The position numbers and the translations under genes were made by a program. The notes under the pieces are model-generated. The model was given only the letters and a program-made list of their open reading frames with translations. It did no database searches and was not told where the DNA came from. This document shows, in pieces, positions 9,509 to 16,304 of a DNA stretch of 64,000 nt (its first letter is position 1; each line of letters starts with the position of its first letter). Source of the DNA: CAVQBP01 sp963782475 (GTDB lineage Bacteria > Bacteroidota > Ignavibacteria > Ignavibacteriales > Ignavibacteriaceae); NCBI GenBank assembly GCA_963782475.1, contig CAWAJW010000015.1:868001-932000 (forward strand), read 5' to 3'.

Positions 9509-10507
9509 ATGAATAATTTTGTTTTTACATGCGGAGATACTAATGGAATCGGGCCTGAAATTGCAGTCAAAGCATTAAACAAAATTTATTCAAATCCGAA
9601 TAATAATTTTGTTTTTATCTGTCCAAAAAATATTTTCAAAGAGACAATTAAAAACGTCCCGGCTTCTTTCAATTTTAAGATAAAGAATTTATGGAGTGAA
9701 CCTGAGCCGGGAATGGTTACAATTCTTAATATAAAAAATCCAGAGCTTGAATGGGGAAAACCTACAAAAGCTTCCGGAAAAGCCGCATTTAAAGCAATTA
9801 AAATTTCATCCGATCTATTAATTAAAAAAAAAGCTGATGCAGTAATTACAGCACCTATTTCAAAAACAGCAATTAGAGAAGCAGGGTACAATTATCCGGG
9901 GCATACGGAAATGTATGCAGGCTGGACAAAAACAAAAAACTTTGTAATGGTTTTTTTTTCAAATGAAATTAATGCGGCCTTAATTACAATTCACGAACCA
10001 TTAAAGAATGTACCCAAATTGCTCTCTGCTAAAAATATCATTAAGAAGATTGAAACAGTTATCAGCATGTTCATTAATGATATGAATATTGAAAATCCGA
10101 AAATTGCAGTCCTGGGTTTAAATCCACATGCAGGCGAAGAGGGATTAATCGGGCTTGAAGAGAAAAAAATTATTTCCCCTGTAATCAGCGGAAGTAAATA
10201 TTCAAAATATTTATCCGGTCCGTTTTCTCCGGATGCATTTTTCGGAAGAAGGTTATATAAGAATTATGACCTGGTACTCGGAATGTATCACGACCAGGTT
10301 TTAATTCCATTTAAATTATTAAGCTTTTCTTCCGGGGTAAATTATACTGCAGGATTGCCTATTGTAAGAACTTCTCCGGACCACGGAGTAGCCTATGATA
10401 TTGCCGGGAAGGGGATTGCAGATGAAGCAAGTATTCTGGAAGCGTTTTATTTAGCGGAAAAAATTGTAAACAATCGAAAGAAAAATGCCCCCCGAACAGA
10501 TATATAG
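9509..10507 (+). CDS. pdxA: 4-hydroxythreonine-4-phosphate dehydrogenase
   Basis: NAD- and divalent-metal-dependent enzyme of the DXP-dependent pyridoxal-phosphate pathway. The 332 aa are of normal length. Conserved parts are the N-terminal GDTNGIGPEI, TAPISKTAIREAGYNYPGHTEMY (metal-ligand His), NPHAGEEGLIG, GPFSPDAFF, GMYHDQVLIPFK and the C-terminal RTSPDHGVAYDIAGKG. It starts at ATG 9509, 20 bp after the previous gene, and its end overlaps the methyltransferase start by 23 bp. Confidence 0.95.
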   Translation: MNNFVFTCGDTNGIGPEIAVKALNKIYSNPNNNFVFICPKNIFKETIKNVPASFNFKIKNLWSEPEPGMVTILNIKNPELEWGKPTKASGKAAFKAIKISSDLLIKKKADAVITAPISKTAIREAGYNYPGHTEMYAGWTKTKNFVMVFFSNEINAALITIHEPLKNVPKLLSAKNIIKKIETVISMFINDMNIENPKIAVLGLNPHAGEEGLIGLEEKKIISPVISGSKYSKYLSGPFSPDAFFGRRLYKNYDLVLGMYHDQVLIPFKLLSFSSGVNYTAGLPIVRTSPDHGVAYDIAGKGIADEASILEAFYLAEKIVNNRKKNAPRTDI

Positions 10508-11201
10508 CAAGCTTCCAATTATTTATAATTCTGTAATGAATAAAGTTCGTTATGACAGGTGGTCGGAATATCTCCTTGCAGTTGCGGATTCATATGTAAA
10601 CAGCAATGCAGAGGTTTTGGAGATTGCGGGAGGGAATTGCAGCTTTGCCGCTTATTTTATAGAATATTTCCCGAATTTAATTGTAACGGATAAATCTTTT
10701 AATATGCTTGCTTCTTCAAAACTCAAAGTTCCGAAGGTATGCTGTGATATGACCAGTCTTCCTTTTAAATCAAAATTTGACCTGGTTTATTCAACATTTG
10801 ACAGTGTGAATTATCTTACCAATAAAAAAAGTTTACAGAAGCTTTTCAGAGGTATAAAATCTATTTTAAAGGATGAAGGGATCTTTACATTTGATGTAAG
10901 CCTTGAAAAGAACAGTTTACTCCATATTGAAACTCCTGTCAGGAAAGGAAGCTGCAGCGGGATTTCATTTATTCATAAAACTTCTTATAATAAAAAAAGC
11001 AGGATTCACAAGAACATTTTTAAAATAAAAATTGATGATGATATATTTACGGAAGTGCATAGACAAAAAATTTACCCGTTTGAATTATATTTTGATCTTA
11101 TTAATTCAGCAGGTTTATATGTAGCTGAATGTATGGAAACATTTTCTTTTATAAATGCAGATGCTGATTCTGAACGAGTTCAATTTATAGTTAAGAAATA
11201 A
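10485..11201 (+). CDS. Class I SAM-dependent methyltransferase
   Basis: A 238 aa Rossmann-type methyltransferase. The SAM-binding motif I is VLEIAGGNCSFAAYF (residues ~44-58), followed by the acidic residue of motif II (VTDKS), CCDMTSLPF and the DLVYSTFDSVNYL strand with the post-motif acidic residue. The substrate is unknown. It overlaps pdxA by 23 bp and lies 4 bp before the ABC ATPase, so it is probably in the same transcript. An internal ATG at 10536 is an alternative start that would remove the overlap. Confidence 0.8.
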   Translation: MPPEQIYSKLPIIYNSVMNKVRYDRWSEYLLAVADSYVNSNAEVLEIAGGNCSFAAYFIEYFPNLIVTDKSFNMLASSKLKVPKVCCDMTSLPFKSKFDLVYSTFDSVNYLTNKKSLQKLFRGIKSILKDEGIFTFDVSLEKNSLLHIETPVRKGSCSGISFIHKTSYNKKSRIHKNIFKIKIDDDIFTEVHRQKIYPFELYFDLINSAGLYVAECMETFSFINADADSERVQFIVKK

Positions 11202-11205
11202 ATTT

Positions 11206-11877
11206 ATGCTGAATATAAATCATGTCGAATTTAGTTATCAAAATTATCCTGTTTTTACTGATCTCAGCCTGACGGTAAACCAGGGAGAATTTGTTTTTCT
11301 AATCGGGAAAAGCGGTTCCGGAAAAAGCACTCTTCTTCAGATGATATATATGAATATTTTACCCTCTTCCGGCATTGTTGAATTTGACAAATATAATTCA
11401 AAAACAATCAGGCCGAAACAGCTCCCTTACTTGAGAAGAAAGATTGGAATTATTTTCCAGGACTTTAAGCTGCTGAAAGATCGAAATATTTATGAGAACC
11501 TTTCTTTTGTGCTGGAAGCAACCAGCACGCCGGGAAAAGAAATAAAGAAAAGAATAACAAAAGCTTTATCGGATGTTGGTTTAATTCACAGGCGGAAAAG
11601 CATGCCTTCGGAATTATCCGGCGGGGAAAAGCAGCGGGTTGCAATTGCAAGATCAATATTAAATGATCCGATCCTTATTTTAGCCGATGAACCGACCGGT
11701 AATCTCGACCCGGAGACTTCCGGTGAGATCTTAGATATATTAAAGAAAATAAATCTGAGGGGAACAGCAGTTCTATTTGCCACACATAATTACGAAATAG
11801 TAAAAAGTATGAATAGCAAAATAGTCAAGCTGGAAAATGGTAAAGCCTTTAAAGCAGTGATTAAACAGAAAGCTTAA
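11206..11877 (+). CDS. ftsE: FtsE-like ABC transporter ATPase
   Basis: A 223 aa ABC ATPase with Walker A (LIGKSGSGKSTLL, residues ~32-44), Q-loop (FQDFKLL), signature (LSGGEKQRVAIARS), Walker B (LILADEPTGNLDPET) and the H-loop (ATHNYE). The length, FSYQNYPVF opening and DFKLLKDRNIYEN after the Q-loop resemble FtsE, which with FtsX controls peptidoglycan hydrolases at division. There is no ftsX next to it; the following gene is adk on the other strand. A LolD/MacB-type ATPase is the alternative, so the symbol is tentative. Confidence 0.75.
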   Translation: MLNINHVEFSYQNYPVFTDLSLTVNQGEFVFLIGKSGSGKSTLLQMIYMNILPSSGIVEFDKYNSKTIRPKQLPYLRRKIGIIFQDFKLLKDRNIYENLSFVLEATSTPGKEIKKRITKALSDVGLIHRRKSMPSELSGGEKQRVAIARSILNDPILILADEPTGNLDPETSGEILDILKKINLRGTAVLFATHNYEIVKSMNSKIVKLENGKAFKAVIKQKA

Positions 11878-11882
11878 CGGCA

Positions 11883-11901
11883 GGGGTAATATCTTTACTC
11901 C
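11883..11901 (+). terminator. Hairpin between convergent ftsE and adk
   Basis: A 7-bp stem (GGGGTAA with TTACTCC, one G-T pair) around a 5-nt loop, just after the ftsE-like stop. A run of T begins about 19 bp later. It probably ends the plus-strand operon. Confidence 0.4.
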
Positions 11902-11916
11902 AGCTATTATATCCGA

Positions 11917-12573
11917 TTATTTTTTTTCAGCTTTCTTTAATTCCGAAACAATATCATCAGTAACTTTTTCTATATCCTGAAGCCCGTCAATATCAATCAC
12001 CTTATCTTCTTCTTTATAATATTGAAGCACCGGTTTTGTGGTAGAAGTATAAACTTCGAGCCGGCGTTTTATTACATCTTCTTTATCATCATTCCGCTGG
12101 TAAAAGCTGTTATTTGCTTTACACACAGGACATTCGTTCTTATCTTTTACTTCATCATAATTGAAAATGCTGTTGCAGGATTTGCATGCTCTCCTGTTAG
12201 TCAATCTTTTGATTAGCTCTTTATCATTAGCTGTAATATTTATAACATGAACATCATCAATTTTAAGTTCGTCCAGTATTTTATCAAGAGATTCCGCCTG
12301 GCCTATTGATCTGGGAAAGCCGTCAAGAATAAACCCCTTTTTACATCTCTGCTGGTTTAAAGTATCTTTTACAATCCCTATTACAATATCGTCCGGAACC
12401 AATTCACCTCTCTGCATAATTTCCTGAGCTTTATTGCCGAGAGGAGTTTTATTTTTTACTGCTTCGCGCAAAATATCGCCTGTTGAAATATGCGGAATAT
12501 CATATTTGGATGATAATTTTTTTGCCTGTGTCCCTTTTCCAACTCCGGGAGGCCCGAATAAAATAAGCTGCAT
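11917..12573 (-). CDS. adk: Adenylate kinase
   Basis: Interconverts ATP + AMP and 2 ADP. The 218 aa match the long form with a zinc-finger-type LID. The P-loop is FGPPGVGKGTQAKKL (residues ~5-19). HISTGDILREAVK and GFILDGFPRS carry AMP-site residues. The LID has four cysteines (CKSCNSIFNYDEVKDKNECPVCK), suggesting structural zinc. The C-terminal arginine helix is DVIKRRLEVY. It is transcribed alone on the minus strand, convergent with the ftsE-like gene. Confidence 0.96.
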   Translation of the reverse strand: MQLILFGPPGVGKGTQAKKLSSKYDIPHISTGDILREAVKNKTPLGNKAQEIMQRGELVPDDIVIGIVKDTLNQQRCKKGFILDGFPRSIGQAESLDKILDELKIDDVHVINITANDKELIKRLTNRRACKSCNSIFNYDEVKDKNECPVCKANNSFYQRNDDKEDVIKRRLEVYTSTTKPVLQYYKEEDKVIDIDGLQDIEKVTDDIVSELKKAEKK

Positions 12574-12700
12574 TTAATTTTCCCTTTTTTGAAACTACAA
12601 GTTATTATTATTAAAATTTTTAATCAATAAATATAAGAACAAAATAACCTAACAGTATAATAATCCGGTAATAAAAAAATCTGAGCTTTACCAAACCATA

Positions 12701-13180
12701 TCAATTATTGTTTGACTTTTTATTTCTTAATTTCATAAAGAAGCTCTTGAGCAGTTTTTCACTTTCCTGGCTGTAAATCCCTGAATAGACGTTCACTTTA
12801 TGGTTTAGCTTTTTCTCTTCACATAGATTAAAAATAGAACCGCACGCACCAAATTTAGGATCAAAAACTGAAAAATAAAGATTATTGATTCTTGCCGAAA
12901 TTAATGCCCCGGCACACATAACGCATGGTTCCATGGTAACAAATAAATCGCATTCATTTAATCTCCAGTTGTTAAGAAAATTAGCAGCTGCAGTAATCGC
13001 TATCATTTCGGCATGAGCAGTCGGATCTCTCAGCATTTCAACCTGGTTATATCCTCTACCGATAATTTTATTCTTGTAAACAACTACCGCCCCGACAGGA
13101 ACTTCATTTATATCAAAACCTTTTTCTGCTTCCTGCAAAGCTGCATACATAAAACGGTAAATGTCTTCAGAGAATGTCAT
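12701..13180 (-). CDS. tadA: tRNA adenosine deaminase (TadA-like)
   Basis: Zinc deaminase expected to convert A34 to inosine in tRNA-Arg(ACG). The 159 aa protein has the cytidine-deaminase-fold zinc motif HAE (in DPTAHAEMIAI) and PCVMCAGA, and the substrate-loop sequence EVPVGAVVV. TadA is more likely than guanine deaminase by length and by the PTAHAEM context. It is about 310 bp from the tRNA-Arg(TCG) remnant, but TCG is not its classical target, so the proximity may be accidental. Confidence 0.88.
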   Translation of the reverse strand: MTFSEDIYRFMYAALQEAEKGFDINEVPVGAVVVYKNKIIGRGYNQVEMLRDPTAHAEMIAITAAANFLNNWRLNECDLFVTMEPCVMCAGALISARINNLYFSVFDPKFGACGSIFNLCEEKKLNHKVNVYSGIYSQESEKLLKSFFMKLRNKKSNNN

Positions 13181-13494
13181 GATTAAAATTAATAATTTTA
13201 AATAAATAACTTTTATAAAGCCGGATCAGTCTCAGGCTGAAAATTAAATGATACTAAACTAAAGAGATTTAGCAATAAACAAAAAAATATCCAGGCTAAT
13301 GTAAATAAACCATTTGAACAATCGGAACTTCAATATACAGCAAATAAATTTTTTCAATCAATAAATCTTAAGCGGATAAGCCAGATAGAGCTTGGATTCA
13401 ATTTACTATCCTTAATATTTATGCTGATTTCCAGGGAAATCAGCAAATAGTTTTATTTTGATTTTTGATTCTTTAATTTTACTTTATATCTTTT
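13181..13494. other. Intergenic region left of the element, with a strong hairpin
   Basis: A perfect 10-bp inverted repeat (13423-13432 with 13435-13444, 2-nt spacer), followed by a T-rich stretch, lies 50 bp before the tRNA remnant. A stop-free stretch of about 60 codons ends at 13449 but has no start codon, so I do not call it. The tRNA-Arg promoter should lie between the hairpin and 13495. Confidence 0.5.
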
Positions 13495-13568
13495 GCGCCC
13501 ATAGCTCAACTGGATAGAGCATCAGACTTCGGATCTGAGGGTTGAGGGTTCGAATCCTTCTTTTCAGC
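13495..13568 (+). pseudogene. tRNA-Arg(TCG) remnant, 3' acceptor strand replaced (attL)
   Basis: Bases 13495-13561 are identical to the first 67 bases of the intact tRNA-Arg at 38352. They include the 5' acceptor strand GCGCCCA, D-arm, anticodon loop CTTCGGA and T-arm. After that point the sequence changes to TTTCAGC, which cannot pair with GCGCCCA, so the product should not fold or charge. I read this as the left element-chromosome junction. Confidence 0.85.
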
Positions 13569-13594
13569 TTATTTTCATATCTTTTTTCACCGCC

Positions 13595-13613
13595 TGTGTA
13601 GTAAGTGTGTAGT
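13595..13613 (+). promoter_or_regulatory. Candidate integrase arm-type sites, left end
   Basis: Two copies of TGTGTAGT (13595-13602 and 13606-13613) spaced by 11 bp, between attL and the integrase gene. The same octamer occurs three times near the right end, which is the pattern expected of arm sites of a tyrosine recombinase. The role is inferred. Confidence 0.55.
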
Positions 13614-13649
13614 TGAAATCCCAAAAACTACAAACTCCAGGAGGACAGT

Positions 13650-14648
13650 ATGTACATGTATCAACGAAAAAAAATATGGTACGTTGCAGTAAAACAATTG
13701 GATGGCAAGGTTAAAAGAATCTCAACACTTACCAGCAAAAAATCCAAAGCTATCGAATATGTTCACAAGAACAAACTTGTAGTTGATACTCCCATCGAAA
13801 ATATTTCTTTATCCGATTTCAAAAAACAATACCTTGAGTTAGCACATACACTTTATTCAAATGGTTATGTAAGAAATATCATTCATCATTTCAATCATTT
13901 GGAAAAATACATTGGTCAAGAAGTCTTAGTCAAGAAACTTTCAAAGCAGTTAGCTGAATCATATCTACTTTCCAAATTCAAAGATCATAAATATACTGCT
14001 CATGAAGCACGCAGGACTTTTTCCAGCGCCTTTAATAAAGCTGTTTCCTGGCATTACATAAAAACCAATCCATTCAAGGAAATTAAACTTCCTAAGATTC
14101 CGCATAATGAACCAAACTATATCAACAAAAAAGAGCTCGATAAAATTCTGAAAAAGGAGACTAATGATTCAATAGCCAATCTTTACTATATAGCTTTCTA
14201 TACCGGTATGCGTAGGAATGAACTTATCAACTTGAGATGGTTTGATGTTGATTTCAAGAATAAGGAAATTCATGTACGTAATTCAGCAGACTTTACTGTC
14301 AAGAACAAAGAAGAGAGAATTGTCCCAATGAATAAAGCCGTGCAAAGAAAACTTAGAGCAGCAAATAAAACAGCCAGTCATGATTACATCTTTTGCCAAG
14401 GAAATGGAAATCGATGGTCGGGAAGTTACGTTACGCATAGATTCGTAAAAGCGGTCAGAGATTCCGGTCTGAATAAAAGAGTACGCTTCCATGATCTACG
14501 CCATTCATTCTGTTCGATGCTTGTTCAGAATAATGTCTCTTTGTACGTAGTGGGAAAAATTGCCGGGCATAAGGATTATAGAACAACTACCAGGTATTCA
14601 CATTTGGACAACAGTGTGCTCAAAAGGGCAGTGGAGAGTTTGAAGTGA
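13650..14648 (+). CDS. Tyrosine-type site-specific integrase
   Basis: Recombinase expected to integrate and excise the element at tRNA-Arg. It has 332 aa. An N-terminal arm-binding part (MYMYQRKKIWYVAVK, a small AP2-like sheet) and a core-binding helical domain precede the catalytic domain (from about residue 155). Catalytic residues are visible: Arg I in YTGMRRNELINLRW, the H-x-x-R box in FHDLRHSFCSML, the later His in IAGHKDY, and the nucleophile Tyr in TTTRYSHLD. A clear ribosome-binding site (CAGGAGG) precedes the ATG. It lies 88 bp from attL. Confidence 0.93.
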   Translation: MYMYQRKKIWYVAVKQLDGKVKRISTLTSKKSKAIEYVHKNKLVVDTPIENISLSDFKKQYLELAHTLYSNGYVRNIIHHFNHLEKYIGQEVLVKKLSKQLAESYLLSKFKDHKYTAHEARRTFSSAFNKAVSWHYIKTNPFKEIKLPKIPHNEPNYINKKELDKILKKETNDSIANLYYIAFYTGMRRNELINLRWFDVDFKNKEIHVRNSADFTVKNKEERIVPMNKAVQRKLRAANKTASHDYIFCQGNGNRWSGSYVTHRFVKAVRDSGLNKRVRFHDLRHSFCSMLVQNNVSLYVVGKIAGHKDYRTTTRYSHLDNSVLKRAVESLK

Positions 14649-14903
14649 ATATATTACCAGAGAATTTTCATAGTGCGGTTGAGAGGATCTCTGTGCCTAA
14701 CTAGACACAATTAGCAATAATGGGAGTTTATTTGCTTCTCTCATTTTAATGTCAGAGAGAAGCATCAATCGGGAATGAGTATATCATTAAGAGTATTTTT
14801 CACAGTGCGGTTGAGAACAAAAAATAGTTTGACTGTACTTTTGCATTTTCTTATCATTGTATTGAACGCAATTCAACTTACATTCAAAAAGGGGTAAAGC
14901 GTC
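14649..14903. other. Intergenic region with a repeated 13-mer and a candidate promoter
   Basis: The sequence AGTGCGGTTGAGA appears twice, near 14671 and 14805, each after a T-rich stretch, and could be a protein-binding or RNA element. A candidate promoter follows at 14829-14857 (TTGACT, 17-bp spacer, TATCAT), suitably placed for the lipoprotein genes. No coding region is seen. Confidence 0.45.
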
Positions 14904-15434
14904 ATGAAACCAAATTGGTGGTTATCATTATTAACCCCAACTGCCTTTATGCTTCTTATTGGTTGTTCATCAACTTACAAAGTGGAAGAGAATTTTTCGC
15001 AAGAGGAACTATACAAAGATTTCAATAATTCCGCACAAAATAAAAAAGTGGAGGTAATCTTGAGTAATGATAGTTCGTTGGCAGTTCCCGAAGGTGCGGA
15101 AGTAAAAGATTATAGTATGCTCTTGAATTATTCACCGAATTATTATCCGAAAAAGATAAAAAAAGAAAGGTTAATTCCACTTAATGAAATCAAGCAAGCA
15201 AGTTTTACAAACCACTGGAAAGGATTAGCACCTGGAATTTATGTAGGCATGACCGCCGGAGGGTTGATTGGTGCTACAGGTCTTGTGTTTAAAATTGAAG
15301 AAGATGGAAATAATCGAGATCATCGTTTAAACTCCGGTTATAATTTTTTTCTTGGGGCAATATCTGGAATTGCGATAGGTGCCATTGTGGGTGCTATAAT
15401 TGGCTGGGAGAATATTTATCAGTTCAATCCGTAA
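14904..15434 (+). CDS. Lipoprotein with C-terminal glycine-zipper segments
   Basis: A 176 aa unrecognised lipoprotein. The lipobox is LIGC in the signal peptide (residues ~17-22), so the mature N-terminal Cys would be lipidated. A polar middle part follows. The C-terminal ~70 residues hold two Gly-rich hydrophobic segments (GIYVGMTAGGLIGATGLVF and GAISGIAIGAIVGAIIG) that look like a glycine-zipper hairpin. It ends in GWENIYQFNP, shared with the next gene's product. AAAGGGG precedes the ATG. The two genes form a small cargo operon; function is unknown. Confidence 0.75.
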   Translation: MKPNWWLSLLTPTAFMLLIGCSSTYKVEENFSQEELYKDFNNSAQNKKVEVILSNDSSLAVPEGAEVKDYSMLLNYSPNYYPKKIKKERLIPLNEIKQASFTNHWKGLAPGIYVGMTAGGLIGATGLVFKIEEDGNNRDHRLNSGYNFFLGAISGIAIGAIVGAIIGWENIYQFNP

Positions 15435-15470
15435 CTTTTTGAACCTAACTTTAATCATCGGAGCATTGTT

Positions 15471-16148
15471 ATGAAAATTTTTTTTCTTTCAGTGTTAATT
15501 TTGTTGGTGTTTTTCTTAGGTTGTTCAACAACATCTAGAGTGACGGATTATCCTTCAAAAAAGAAATTTCTTGAGGATGTAAATTCTTCTATAGATGACA
15601 GAGATGTTAATGTTGTTACTATTGATAGTTCATTCGTTTCTTCAGCAGGTTCAGAAATCAAAGGCGACTCATTAAAAACAACTATCAAGATTCAAGAAGA
15701 AAGAATAGCCTTGAAAGATGTTAAAGACATCAAATATTTCGGCAAAGCTTATCAAGCACCCTCAGCTTATGTTTGGTTACAAAACGGAAAAGAACTAAGA
15801 GCCGAGAATATAAAAAAACTACCAGACTCAATGATACAACTTACAAATCTTAGGATAAACAGCGGATATATTCCAATCGACAAGGTCAAAGAAATTAGTT
15901 ACAAGACCAGGTGGCAGAGTACTTTATTAGGTGTTCCAGCGGGTTTTGGGGGAGGTGCTGTAATATGTGGAATATTGGGCGCTACGGGTATAACGTTCCG
16001 TACTGAAAGTGGAGGTAATCATCCTACATTTGATCCAGCAAATTCTGCAATAGTTGGAGCGTTTTGGGGTGCATTAGTTGGCACTGTAACAGGTGCTATT
16101 CTTGGATATATAGTTGGTTGGGATCACATATATCAATTCAATCCATGA
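15471..16148 (+). CDS. Lipoprotein paralogue with C-terminal glycine-zipper segments
   Basis: A 225 aa paralogue of the preceding lipoprotein. The lipobox is FLGC at residues ~16-19. It has the same C-terminal plan: LGVPAGFGGGAVICGILGATG, then GAFWGALVGTVTGAILGYIVG, ending GWDHIYQFNP. The middle (residues ~60-140) is longer and contains two similar short units (ERIALKDVKDIKYF and GYIPIDKVKEISY). The conserved ending GW-acidic-x-IYQFNP suggests a shared binding or export feature. It lies 36 bp after its paralogue and is followed by a hairpin. Confidence 0.75.
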   Translation: MKIFFLSVLILLVFFLGCSTTSRVTDYPSKKKFLEDVNSSIDDRDVNVVTIDSSFVSSAGSEIKGDSLKTTIKIQEERIALKDVKDIKYFGKAYQAPSAYVWLQNGKELRAENIKKLPDSMIQLTNLRINSGYIPIDKVKEISYKTRWQSTLLGVPAGFGGGAVICGILGATGITFRTESGGNHPTFDPANSAIVGAFWGALVGTVTGAILGYIVGWDHIYQFNP

Positions 16149-16219
16149 CTTTAGAGGTCTAACGACAATTATCTATGAAAACGTTCCTTGCTGGTCTCCT
16201 AGATCAGCGAGTTCCCTAG

Positions 16220-16250
16220 AAAAGAGTAGTACAACCATGCTCCTCTTTTT
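16220..16250 (+). terminator. Terminator after the lipoprotein pair
   Basis: AAAAGAG (16220-16226) pairs with CTCTTTT (16243-16249) and a T-rich tail follows. The AT-rich stem could also work on the other strand. A second stem-loop (GCTGGTC with GATCAGC) lies about 30 bp before it. Confidence 0.5.
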
Positions 16251-16304
16251 ATTCTCTTTCCATCCCTAACTTCCTCACAAAAAAATCCGGGTTTTGCTTG
16301 GTAA

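Noticed and set aside
13250..13449. About 60 codons without a stop before the tRNA remnant
   Set aside because: No start codon or ribosome-binding site and no recognisable protein.
13495..13568. Left tRNA-Arg as a working gene
   Set aside because: The 3' strand of the acceptor stem is replaced and cannot pair with GCGCCCA.
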